Positions 38,007 through 45,796 of a stretch of 47,669 bases of DNA are shown piece by piece. The stretch spans positions 1 through 47,669 of the forward strand of contig VGOC01000017.1 in assembly GCA_016865865.1 (NCBI GenBank), read 5' to 3'. Source of the stretch: Chloroflexota bacterium (GTDB lineage: Bacteria; Chloroflexota; Anaerolineae; Anaerolineales; UBA11858). Numbering within the stretch: the stretch's first letter is position 1; each line of letters begins with the position of its first letter. Both the position numbers and the translations under genes were made by a program. The notes under the pieces are model-generated. The model was not told the origin of the DNA and searched no databases. It saw nothing but the letters and a program-made list of their open reading frames with translations.

Positions 38007-39461
38007 TTATTGCCTCACAAGAACACTGATGATATCGGGAGCAAGTCCTCGTTCAATGGCAATTGCCGACAGAACTGCAAGTGCTAATTCGCTGTCTGGA
38101 GATTGGTTTTGCACCCGATCCCAAAGGGTGCGTTGAACTTTCTCGAGGTCTACTGTCTGAAGGTATTGATTCCATGTTTCAAACGCGAGGTTCGCCAGCC
38201 ATTCAGTCTCAGGTACCACCTGGGCAAGACTCATAAAACCCTCGGCAGGTTGTTGGTGCACCATATTATCTTCGGCAAGGATAACCAGAGCTTCCGTGTC
38301 GTAACGAGCGTGTTTCTTGATCATGTCACGACCAGTAGCGGACAAGGGTCGAGGAAATTCGCGCAATTTATCCATCGCGGCTCGAACAGCCTTCGGTCTG
38401 TTTCTTTCATTTGCAAAGTCCCCAACAACTTCTACAATCTGTCCCAAAAAGAGTGTGGTTTCCAAATCTGAAGGGATTTCCGTGCCAAGCTTGACGACGT
38501 TTATCATTCCATATGCTATCCAGACGAGTTGCGGGTTCTCTAGCACTTTGTCAGCAGCGCTTTTAAGTTCGATTACAGCGGATGTAAAGTTTTTGCGCGA
38601 AAGGTCATCTTTGGCAAGAACAAGCAGGGCCTCTGGCTTATCGCCAGAAACCTCCATTAGTTTATCCCGGTAAGATCGGGGTAAGAGTTGATATGGCCCA
38701 TCCAGAGTCCGAAGAGCGTTTGTTAATGCAGCTTTTCGGGCGTGTGCCGCTCTAGCTTCTAGTAGTTTCTCAAGAGGTTCTATTAACTGACCTTTGGGAT
38801 CGATCCATCCATCTATCAAATCAAGAGCAGCTTGTATCTTCTGTCCATCGTCTAGCCCTAACACATTGGTGATAATTCCGCGCCCTAAATGCTCCTGGAG
38901 AGTCTCTACCGGGGTCAACTTCCTGTTAAATCTCCCCCAGACAATAAGCACTACAACAAAACACACAAGGGTTACTCCCTGAAGTAGCCACTCTTCAGCA
39001 CCCGGCCAAAACGAGGCAAACATGCTTCGAGCAGGATAGATCAAAAGGATACCTGGCCCAGCCAGAGAAAATACTGATAAAGCTCGTGTCACAAACGGAG
39101 AAGTGGAAAAAACTGCCAATAGTTCAATTAAGAGAAAGGCGATGATAAAACGAAGAAAAATCTCTCCTCCTGATAGGCTTTGAAGATTCCCCAGCATTGT
39201 TATCATGTTCCCCCGTAGTTCTTGGTTAACACTATACAAGCCGACAAAAGCGCCACCGAGGATGATAAGTGTTGGAAGTGACACCGTTAGTGCGGGACGA
39301 CGCAGAATTCTTGCGCTAAACAATCCAACAAGCATTGCCAACAACCCAGAGATTGCTACGCTCTGGAGAGGGTAAAAATGACTAGGTGATGCCATACAAA
39401 CAAGAACAACTCCCAAAGCCGTTATCCAATGAAATCCAGTTAAAAACAGCATCCACACCAT
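38007..39461 (-). CDS. Seven-TM membrane protein with a helical cytoplasmic tail
   Basis: 484 residues. About seven hydrophobic segments occupy 1-175, among them WITALGVVLVCMAS, IIAFLLIELLAVF and VTLVCFVVVLIVWGRF. Residues ~185-484 are alpha-helical, with repeat-like helix pairs (GKIQ-like start LGLDDGQKIQAALDLIDGW, ARYDTEALVILAEDNM), suggesting HEAT/TPR-like stacking. GAGAGGT precedes the ATG. No family is recognised. It could be the membrane platform of the system; the 1077-residue protein follows at two bases. Confidence 0.72.
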   Translation of the reverse strand: MVWMLFLTGFHWITALGVVLVCMASPSHFYPLQSVAISGLLAMLVGLFSARILRRPALTVSLPTLIILGGAFVGLYSVNQELRGNMITMLGNLQSLSGGEIFLRFIIAFLLIELLAVFSTSPFVTRALSVFSLAGPGILLIYPARSMFASFWPGAEEWLLQGVTLVCFVVVLIVWGRFNRKLTPVETLQEHLGRGIITNVLGLDDGQKIQAALDLIDGWIDPKGQLIEPLEKLLEARAAHARKAALTNALRTLDGPYQLLPRSYRDKLMEVSGDKPEALLVLAKDDLSRKNFTSAVIELKSAADKVLENPQLVWIAYGMINVVKLGTEIPSDLETTLFLGQIVEVVGDFANERNRPKAVRAAMDKLREFPRPLSATGRDMIKKHARYDTEALVILAEDNMVHQQPAEGFMSLAQVVPETEWLANLAFETWNQYLQTVDLEKVQRTLWDRVQNQSPDSELALAVLSAIAIERGLAPDIISVLVRQ

Positions 39462-39550
39462 TTCAACCTCTCAATCACGCATAGAATCATTATAAAAAAC
39501 ACTTGCGACACCAGGCGCACTAGCTCTAATATTTCCTACTAGATAGTCGA

Positions 39551-40006
39551 TCATCTTCCAAATTTCCCCTCCCTGGGGAAAAATCGTTCCTTTTCACCTT
39601 TTTCGGGACCACTTTCTATCTTCTCAGCATTCCCCATTTCTCCTATGGCCGGTTTGTGCTGGTACCCTTCTGGGGGTTCAGGCGATTTAGGAGCTTTTTC
39701 ATCAATATTCGGTTTCTCGTCAGAGGATGGCCGCACATCCTGTTCAAGCTGCTCCTGACGGATGTGGGAAACGGTCTGATCTGCCTCTCCTGCCACCTTG
39801 AGCGCCCGATCTGCATCTTCTAATCGTCCGGCTTTCAGCGCTTCTCCTGCATCCCTGAGCGAGTCCTGTTTGACTTCTTCCACCTGCTGGATATCCGCTT
39901 CACACCCCTGGATTGCTACAATCCCCTGTGGGGAAACGCCGGGGGGTTCTTGGTGATCGGGTGTCTCCCGTGGCTCTTGCCCATCGAAATCAATGACTTT
40001 TGGCAT
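39551..40006 (-). CDS. Small acidic hydrophilic protein with a PG...A[IL]QG motif
   Basis: 151 residues, highly charged and rich in Glu, Pro, Gln and Lys, probably disordered with a helical segment (~38-90, DADRALKVAGEADQTVSHI). Residues 17-36 contain DHQEPPGVSPQGIVAIQGCE, nearly the same as a segment of the GNAT-peptidase fusion encoded upstream. No signal peptide or membrane helix is present. A strong AGGAGG lies five bases before the ATG and overlaps the 3' end of the preceding small gene. Function unknown; candidate substrate or adaptor of the operon's peptidase or ATPase. Confidence 0.75.
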   Translation of the reverse strand: MPKVIDFDGQEPRETPDHQEPPGVSPQGIVAIQGCEADIQQVEEVKQDSLRDAGEALKAGRLEDADRALKVAGEADQTVSHIRQEQLEQDVRPSSDEKPNIDEKAPKSPEPPEGYQHKPAIGEMGNAEKIESGPEKGEKERFFPREGKFGR

Positions 40007-40015
40007 TTGTACCTC

Positions 40016-40204
40016 CTATCCTTGCGTCTTTCCCTGAATTGCCCGCATGGCTTCATCGCTCAGCACCTCACCCGGTGACTCTTTTTCCGAGGCCGCGTCC
40101 AGGACCGTCCAGGCCTTGCGGACCAGCGTTTCTGCAGTTTTTACGACATGCCTGATAATGTCTGATTCAGATTTTGCAGCGGTTTTTTCGAGATCTATAC
40201 TCAT
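40016..40204 (-). CDS. Small hydrophilic protein (62 residues) ending in the same motif
   Basis: From the ATG at 40204 it has one predicted amphipathic helix (~10-40, SDIIRHVVKTAETLVRKAW). Its C terminus reads ESPGEVLSDEAMRAIQGKTQ, where L48-S49, A52-M53 and I56-Q57-G58 match the motif in the two neighbouring proteins. The pattern also resembles double-glycine leader sequences (LSxxELxxIxGG), with GK in place of GG. GGATAAGAG precedes the ATG. Too short for certainty, but its position, SD-coupled neighbour and shared motif support a real gene. Confidence 0.65.
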   Translation of the reverse strand: MSIDLEKTAAKSESDIIRHVVKTAETLVRKAWTVLDAASEKESPGEVLSDEAMRAIQGKTQG

Positions 40205-40294
40205 TCTCTTATCCAGTATCACATAAACGCTTCGTGAATCGCGTGGGCCGGCGACTCCGCCAGGAGCGCCAGTGGGAGCTTTTCGTTTTGCTTC

Positions 40295-41710
40295 TCAACG
40301 CGGCGCAGGCCGCACGGTCAGATAATTGCGGGTGGGCACATCTTCACCAAAATTACTCCCCCAGGACCTGCCAAACACATCCTTGCGATAGATGTGTTCC
40401 TGTCCTGTCCAGGGATCGTTAATTTTCACAAGACCATCATCAGTTATTCCAGTGACCACGACAGCATGATTTGGGCCACTCTCTTTCAACCCCAATTTGA
40501 CCACCGCCAGCACCGGGCCATCCTCGACCGATTTATGCAAGTCTTCGAAGGTAGCATTCATGTGATCGGTTGCGACATACCCCATCTGAAAAAGCTCGTC
40601 ATGGATGGCTGAGGCGCTCATGCCACGGCTCCTAAACTCACCCTGTGCGGCATTGATATCTAAAAAGCCTTGAGGAGTACTGGTGCGGAATTCCGGGTTT
40701 TTCTGATGCCAATAATCAGTAATCATGCTAATGGATGTAGGCACACACCCATACTGCGTCGGCTGCCCCTCATACACCAGATCATGTTGGCTTTTCTTAG
40801 GCACATTCGGTACGTTTGCAATATCAACATCCATTGTGGGCCGATTAGCCTGAGAAATGTCCTCGCTCTCTTCGGGCGATGGACTCCACTCATATTGGGC
40901 CGGTGGATCACTATTCTCAATGACCGGGGGCTCTCTTGGCCCCCGCATAATATCACCCTGTTCGATGGTCGTCTCTTGTTTATCCGGTGAATCTGATCGG
41001 GGAACTCCTTCCCAAAAATCTTGGCGATCTACGACGGATAAAACACTTGCCAGGATAACCGTCCCGGCCAAACCTGCGGCAGCAGCACACTTGAAAGAGG
41101 CGTGGGATTCATCCTTCTTCGAGGAATGTTTTTCTGCCGGGCGTGATGGAGATTCTCGACCCTGCAACGCGGAAATACCTTGCGCCGAGAGCGCAATGCC
41201 CGGTGGTGGTTCTTGATGATCTGACGACACATCCGTATCATCCGGCGATAAGGATTTGTACACTTCCTGGCCTTCACTACGGCCACGCCGAAAGCCATAC
41301 CCCCGTCGGGCATACCACTCATGGGTCTTTTCATCATCCGGGGCCAGGCCATAAATTTCTTCAGCGCTATGTGTTTTGGCAATGTGTTCGGATTGAGCGA
41401 GAAGCCAAGAACCGATGCCGGCGCAGCGATAGGATGGAGAAGTCTCAATATCGTGCAAACGAACACAGTTCACATTGTTATTCTCATCTCGCTCCAACTT
41501 CACATTTGCCCGACCAGCATCTCCAAAATTTGGGCGGTCGGGCACTTGAGGTGTATTTTGGTCTTCAAAGACGCGCAAATAGTAAGAATCATTACCACCC
41601 TGGTAGGTGCGTATGGTCAGGGTGCGACCTTTTGTATCGCTATAATGCTGATCAGGGAATATTTCTAGATCTGTATCACTCGCCTTTTCGTCATCCCGCC
41701 ATTCTCTCAT
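40295..41710 (-). CDS. GNAT acetyltransferase - membrane helix - C39-like cysteine peptidase fusion
   Basis: 471 residues. About 20-155 is a GNAT domain: [10 protein letters not shown] at 95-104 is the acetyl-CoA P-loop (RxxGIG), and [11 protein letters not shown] is the following motif. Residues 164-186 carry the shared motif ([20 protein letters not shown]...). About 207-227 is a membrane helix ([20 protein letters not shown]). A Pro/Ser-rich spacer leads to a papain-fold C39_2-like peptidase (~310-471) with Cys322 in [11 protein letters not shown], His415 in [10 protein letters not shown] and Asp432 in INDPWTG as a plausible triad. GNAT and peptidase thus lie on opposite sides of the membrane. 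The ATG overlaps the ATPase stop (ATGA). Confidence 0.82.
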   Translation of the reverse strand: MREWRDDEKASDTDLEIFPDQHYSDTKGRTLTIRTYQGGNDSYYLRVFEDQNTPQVPDRPNFGDAGRANVKLERDENNNVNCVRLHDIETSPSYRCAGIGSWLLAQSEHIAKTHSAEEIYGLAPDDEKTHEWYARRGYGFRRGRSEGQEVYKSLSPDDTDVSSDHQEPPPGIALSAQGISALQGRESPSRPAEKHSSKKDESHASFKCAAAAGLAGTVILASVLSVVDRQDFWEGVPRSDSPDKQETTIEQGDIMRGPREPPVIENSDPPAQYEWSPSPEESEDISQANRPTMDVDIANVPNVPKKSQHDLVYEGQPTQYGCVPTSISMITDYWHQKNPEFRTSTPQGFLDINAAQGEFRSRGMSASAIHDELFQMGYVATDHMNATFEDLHKSVEDGPVLAVVKLGLKESGPNHAVVVTGITDDGLVKINDPWTGQEHIYRKDVFGRSWGSNFGEDVPTRNYLTVRPAPR

Positions 41711-44427
41711 CTAATAGCCTCCTCGGGGGTTCTCCCCAACGCACTCACAAATTCTTTTCGCATATGGGTGGTAAAAGGGAAATCGATTTCATGAGCCAAG
41801 TAGCAGTAGGATGCATCTATTTGGTTTGGGTAACCTGCCTGATCAGCAGCGTCAGCACATACATCGGCTATCTTTTTCCAGTGTTTAGGCCAGTGTTCTG
41901 CTTCAGGTTGTTGATCGAATTGTCTGAGCGCACTGATGAAATGTTCATGAAGTTCTTTGTCCAGGGTGTACGGTTCGATTGCTTCTCTGTAATCACAAGG
42001 ACTGCCACAAAAACGACAGCCATCAAAAGGTAGTGATGCCACTAAATACTCTTGCTGAAAAGCAGCCATGCGTTCTTTGATAAACGCATCACCTGGAAGA
42101 GAATCGAATCCGGCAGAATCTTTGTACTCCGGGACCCGGACAAAGGTGGCCTTTTCGATACCGGTACGGAACAAAGCCGCTTCTCCGATGCGCAATTTCC
42201 CCATGTATTCCTGCTGGGTTTCGTCCATAATCATAGCGCGTGCGATAGCATCACGGTCGTGCCTGTCTCTCAACTGGTGCGCGATTTGCAGGTTCGTGTT
42301 GCGCATGGCATCTGGGGCTAACTTTTCAGGCGATTGGTCCGAAATCACCAAACCTTCCCCGTAGGCGCGCACTTCTGCCAGCATATCAGAGAAGGCAGCC
42401 ACGGCTTTGGCTTTGGTATCGGCGGCGACCTCCGTATTGCTCACCGATTGCACATTACTGAATACATTGTGGGCTTCTTCCACCACAGTGATATGCTGTA
42501 ATTGTTTTCCCGGATTCAGTTCACGGTATTCTCGCAGCCAGGTGAGTAAGAACATCATCGTCAGAGCTTTATCATCCTGGTTGAGGTCGTTGAGTTCCAG
42601 CACCACCGGGCGATTATAGATAACCTCCGCGGGAAAAGAACGCTGGCATCCAAACATGTGTCCCCGGCTGCCTCGCAACAAACTGCCGATCCGCCCAGCC
42701 GCGGCGGCGCGAATATTATGATAGGTTTCACCAGCATAACCACGGCTTTCTGCCACGCGAATCACCTGGTTGAACATATCGCGCATGGTAGGGAACAAGC
42801 GTTTATCATCAGGCGCCCCCAGATCGGTCAGTTTCCATCCTTTAGACCCGTATATTTCCTCCAGCGCTTCTGCGACGATGGAAGGCAGAATACCAAATTG
42901 AGGCAGTGCAGCATCGAAACAGGCCTGTAAACGCCCCAGGTGGGCCTCCACCCGCACACCGTGGAGCAACTCGAAAGGATTGAGGCGGAAAGGCGATGTG
43001 GTCTCATCTCCAAGCGTAAGCACCAGCAAATCCTCGAAACCCGCCACGCGGGTTAAGGCGCGATATTCTTTCTTTGCCGATTCGATAACCAGGAAAGGAA
43101 TGCGGTGCGTTTTCCAAAGTTGATCGAGCAAATAAAGCACGGTGTTGGTTTTTCCGCTGCCGGTAAACCCGGTGATCAGGGTATGGCGGGTGAGCGCCGA
43201 GGGAGAAATCGTTGCCGCGCCGCCACGGTGAAAATTCCCCAAATGGATTTCTGCGGGGCTGTGCGTATTGGGTCGTGGACCGGGTTCGAAATCAGGCGGA
43301 TTTTGACGAACCGCAATCCCCGGAATGCCCCCCTGCACACTCACCGGAAAACGAAAGGCCGCGCTGGCGCCGCGAGCGCCAGCTAAATATGGAAAGCGCT
43401 CTTTACCCGGGCTGGCCAGAGAATTCCCCCATGGCATCCACAGCAAAGTTTCGAAAGCGTGGCGGGCAGTCGCAGACTCGTGATAGTTGGAAGGAGCCAC
43501 AATATCGGTCGCCGATGGCAAGTTCTGCCCCGTCGCGCTACTGACGGGCTGTGATGATAGCGCCGTTATGGCAGAAGCATACGAACGGGCTACCGTCCAG
43601 GCTGCGTTAGGGTCAGAACTGGCCACCTGCACAACGAGAATGAACGGCTCTACGAGTGAATTGAGATAAGCATCATAAATGCGCCCCACCAAGTCAGCCC
43701 CCGGATCCCGGCGACGGCGGATGGCCGTATCGCTGTAAGTCTTTATATCCAGGTCGGCTAGGGTCTGGGCAATGTGCGCTGCCTCGGCTAAATTCTCGTA
43801 TTCAGCAGGTGTCACTTCATCAGGTTGCAGATAGACGCTGATGACCACTGGTGTAGACTGGCGCAACAGGGTTTCGAAAGGTTCCAGACAGGCACCGCTT
43901 GCCCCCCAGTAAGGATGGATTACATAGGCCTCTTTATCCATGGTCATCAGGGGCACAAGCCGCTCATGTTGCCGGATCTCCACGACAGAAAATGAGTCTC
44001 CAAAAGGATTGAGCATCTGCCCTAATGAAAGTTGTTTTCCTCCCAGCGGTTGATCTGTGATGGGTTTATTGGGCAAGCCGAAGCTGGTCATGTGTGTGCT
44101 CAAATCGAGCGCCAATTGCTGAGCACGACTGGCTGCCTGATCCCGATGCGATGTAATGCGTACTAACAGGTAGATGTCCGCTGCTCCATACTCGGGCTGA
44201 GAAATAAAACGCAGAGCATAAGCTGAATCACGATACTTGCGCAACCCGATTACAAAACGCTCGAAACGCGCCAAGACCTCACCAAGTTTCTCTACCGGGG
44301 TCTTTCCCAGAAGAGTGTGATCGGCGAGAAAATCCGGCAGGTGAGGCATATAGTATCCAAAGAGCGCGGTTTCCTGATGTGCATTTGGAAGAGGGATCAA
44401 ATGGAGGTTTTTTTCTTCGATCAACAT
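41707..44427 (-). CDS. HerA/VirB4-like ATPase (DUF87 family)
   Basis: 906 residues from the ATG at 44427; an in-frame ATG at 44460 lies within kinase-relic sequence. The Walker A motif GFTGSGKT (~420-427) and Walker [12 protein letters not shown] (~646-656) flank a HerA/FtsK-type RecA core with [24 protein letters not shown] and [11 protein letters not shown]. The ~410-residue N-terminal part is unrecognised. A late C-x2-C-x3-C cluster ([13 protein letters not shown]) may bind metal. HerA-like ATPases form hexameric pumps for DNA or proteins. No VirB or T7SS partner genes are visible. The first gene of the 14-kb operon, it may energise export or substrate loading. Confidence 0.88.
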   Translation of the reverse strand: MLIEEKNLHLIPLPNAHQETALFGYYMPHLPDFLADHTLLGKTPVEKLGEVLARFERFVIGLRKYRDSAYALRFISQPEYGAADIYLLVRITSHRDQAASRAQQLALDLSTHMTSFGLPNKPITDQPLGGKQLSLGQMLNPFGDSFSVVEIRQHERLVPLMTMDKEAYVIHPYWGASGACLEPFETLLRQSTPVVISVYLQPDEVTPAEYENLAEAAHIAQTLADLDIKTYSDTAIRRRRDPGADLVGRIYDAYLNSLVEPFILVVQVASSDPNAAWTVARSYASAITALSSQPVSSATGQNLPSATDIVAPSNYHESATARHAFETLLWMPWGNSLASPGKERFPYLAGARGASAAFRFPVSVQGGIPGIAVRQNPPDFEPGPRPNTHSPAEIHLGNFHRGGAATISPSALTRHTLITGFTGSGKTNTVLYLLDQLWKTHRIPFLVIESAKKEYRALTRVAGFEDLLVLTLGDETTSPFRLNPFELLHGVRVEAHLGRLQACFDAALPQFGILPSIVAEALEEIYGSKGWKLTDLGAPDDKRLFPTMRDMFNQVIRVAESRGYAGETYHNIRAAAAGRIGSLLRGSRGHMFGCQRSFPAEVIYNRPVVLELNDLNQDDKALTMMFLLTWLREYRELNPGKQLQHITVVEEAHNVFSNVQSVSNTEVAADTKAKAVAAFSDMLAEVRAYGEGLVISDQSPEKLAPDAMRNTNLQIAHQLRDRHDRDAIARAMIMDETQQEYMGKLRIGEAALFRTGIEKATFVRVPEYKDSAGFDSLPGDAFIKERMAAFQQEYLVASLPFDGCRFCGSPCDYREAIEPYTLDKELHEHFISALRQFDQQPEAEHWPKHWKKIADVCADAADQAGYPNQIDASYCYLAHEIDFPFTTHMRKEFVSALGRTPEEAIR

Positions 44428-44438
44428 GAGTATCTTGC

Positions 44439-44534
44439 TCAGGCGGACGTAGAGACGCAAACTTTTTCGTCGAAGATGATTTTGCTGGGTTTCAGGTCAC
44501 GATGGATAGCATCCAGGGCGTGGATGGGCAATGG
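44439..44534 (-). pseudogene. Ser/Thr protein kinase relic (catalytic loop only)
   Basis: Directly after the vapC stop and in the same frame, the minus strand reads [20 protein letters not shown] and then [10 protein letters not shown] before a TGA. HRDLKPSxII is the catalytic loop of Hanks-type kinases, with the metal-binding Asn changed to Lys. Only ~31 codons survive and no other kinase motif is nearby. It marks a deletion joint: a kinase gene once stood between the toxin module and the ATPase operon. Confidence 0.7.
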
Positions 44535-44978
44535 CTATGGCGGTTCGAATCGATCCTGAACTGGCAGCCATTCGATCTCGATCAGGGCTGTCACTTTCTC
44601 GAACTCGGGATCACCAGTCACCAGGCAGGCGTTTCGCTTTTGCGCAAGCGCTACTCCAAAAGAATCCGCTAAAGACATGGGATAGCCAGCTTTGATATGG
44701 GAGGCGGTAATCGCAGTTTGCAGATCGATCTCCTCGATCTGGATGGGGAGTTGCTGGATCACACCCAATGCTTTACGAGCCTGTTCCAGACCCTGCTCGC
44801 GCTCGAAGATATACAGCACCTCGCTCAGGTTGATGACAGAGAGAAAGGTCGTCGGCTGGGGCTGTTCCAGGATGGCTTTGACGCGTTCCTTTCCTGGTTT
44901 ACCTTGCAGATATGCCAGCAAGGCGAAACTATCTAGAACGTAGTTGTTCAGTTCTCTGGCTATCTCGTTGGCGTTCAT
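44535..44978 (-). CDS. PIN-domain toxin, VapC-like
   Basis: 147 residues. A PIN fold is indicated by YVLDSFALLAYLQGKPG (first Asp), VINLSEVLYIFE (Glu), and MSLADSFGVALAQKRNACLVTGDPEF with the last two acidic residues. PIN toxins are magnesium-dependent RNases that cut tRNA or rRNA. The frame overlaps the antitoxin gene by 50 bases; an in-frame start further in is possible, but the LDSFALL start needs the first ~12 residues. The kinase relic follows immediately. Confidence 0.9.
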   Translation of the reverse strand: MNANEIARELNNYVLDSFALLAYLQGKPGKERVKAILEQPQPTTFLSVINLSEVLYIFEREQGLEQARKALGVIQQLPIQIEEIDLQTAITASHIKAGYPMSLADSFGVALAQKRNACLVTGDPEFEKVTALIEIEWLPVQDRFEPP

Positions 44979-45192
44979 TGGCCCGATCCCTCAATAATGC
45001 CTGGGTGAGTGAAGTCCCTTCGGCAAACATGCCCATGGCCTCAGAGATAGGATTTTCGAGGGCAGTGATGATGGTGAGCAAGCCGCCATAATCATAGATA
45101 TGCACAGTACCGCCGGCCTGAATGCCAAACTTGCGCCGCAGCTCGATAGGAATCACAATCCAACCTTTGGAAGAAACCGTTGCAGTTACCAT
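44929..45192 (-). CDS. AbrB/MazE-type antitoxin, VapB-like
   Basis: 87 residues. The N terminus TATVSSKGWIVIPIELRRKFGI is the swapped-hairpin AbrB DNA-binding domain; a Gly/Tyr-rich turn (IYDYGGLL) and a hydrophilic C-terminal tail (RDRANERQRDSQ), which would bind and neutralise the PIN toxin, follow. It is upstream of and overlaps the toxin gene, the normal antitoxin-first order. An inverted repeat upstream is a likely autoregulatory operator. Confidence 0.9.
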   Translation of the reverse strand: MVTATVSSKGWIVIPIELRRKFGIQAGGTVHIYDYGGLLTIITALENPISEAMGMFAEGTSLTQALLRDRANERQRDSQRTEQLRSR

Positions 45193-45207
45193 ACTTTTTC
45201 ATTTCTT

Positions 45208-45234
45208 GTTATACCAGTGAGATATTAGTATAAC
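45208..45234. promoter_or_regulatory. Operator/promoter of the vapBC-like module
   Basis: A perfect inverted repeat, GTTATAC and GTATAAC, with a 13-base spacer, so the arm centres are 20 bases (two helical turns) apart, lies 16 bases upstream of the antitoxin ATG. TATAAC in the promoter-proximal arm can serve as the -10. This is the expected layout for autorepression by an AbrB-type antitoxin. Confidence 0.65.
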
Positions 45235-45524
45235 CTCCTGGCTGGCAGCCTGTCAATCGTGAACACAAATTCATCGCCCTCGAAGTTTCCGGGATACGGG
45301 ATGCCGGCAGCGTAACTTCGTCAGGCTCCAGTCCGTTTCCCAGAAAACCGTGTCCCGACCCTGCCCTGAGCTTCGAACCCGCAGGCCTACCACACCGGAC
45401 AGGGTCGTACATCTTTGGTCAGGCATTGCGGAAAATGCCTGACCGGGAACAGGCCCGGAAACTTCGCTCTGGGCGACAGCGCTGCTCCATAGAGACGGCG
45501 CACCTGGCCTTCGAGGAATACTCC

Positions 45525-45650
45525 TGGGGAGACAGAACACCGGAAACCGATGTAAGTGGCACGGTAATCGGGATCGTCGTGTTTCGGTTGGCGGAACGCA
45601 TAAGTTTCCATTGTTGTACCAGGCGCCGCCCCGCAGCACGCTCCCGGGGG
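45525..45650 (-). pseudogene. Decayed C-terminal fragment of an FGE-domain gene
   Basis: Three frames each carry a piece of an FGE C terminus: GSVLRGGAWYNNGN, then LMRSANRN, then DDPDYRATYIGFRCSVSPG. In intact paralogs these blocks are contiguous (compare the RGGSWVNND...RSANRN...FGFRC order in the two-domain protein upstream). At least two indels are required. Nothing convincing remains of the N-terminal part. Confidence 0.75.
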
Positions 45651-45717
45651 TCCCTGCATAAACGGGCATAACCCGTTGATGCCAAGGATAAAGTGCCAAT
45701 TCCGATAATCGTTTCCG

Positions 45718-45747
45718 GCAAGGGGGGGGCACTGCCCCCCCCCTTGC
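45718..45747. repeat. Poly-G/poly-C hairpin
   Basis: GCAAG followed by a run of eight G, a short ACTG loop region and nine C, ending CTTGC: a near-perfect stem of about 13 pairs. It lies between the FGE relic and the two-domain FGE gene, on the 3' side of the latter, and could be a terminator or a slippage-prone tract. Confidence 0.55.
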
Positions 45748-45796
45748 ATCCCCCCCGATTCAGAATCCCAGTACTCCAGAGGCCAGCATTTCAGAG

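Noticed and set aside
41143-42033. Plus-strand open frame of about 296 codons across the 3' end of the ATPase gene and the 5' half of the peptidase fusion
   Set aside because: It is antisense to two well-supported genes and its translation is rich in His, Pro and Arg with no motif.
30191-44427. Type IV, type VII or contractile injection system
   Set aside because: Only a pump-type ATPase is shared; none of the diagnostic partner genes for these systems is present in the window, so naming one would be unsupported.
44535-44560. GGTTCGAATC, looking like a tRNA T-loop
   Set aside because: Flanking bases do not form a five-pair T stem and no acceptor, D or anticodon arms fit around it; it lies inside the vapC coding end.
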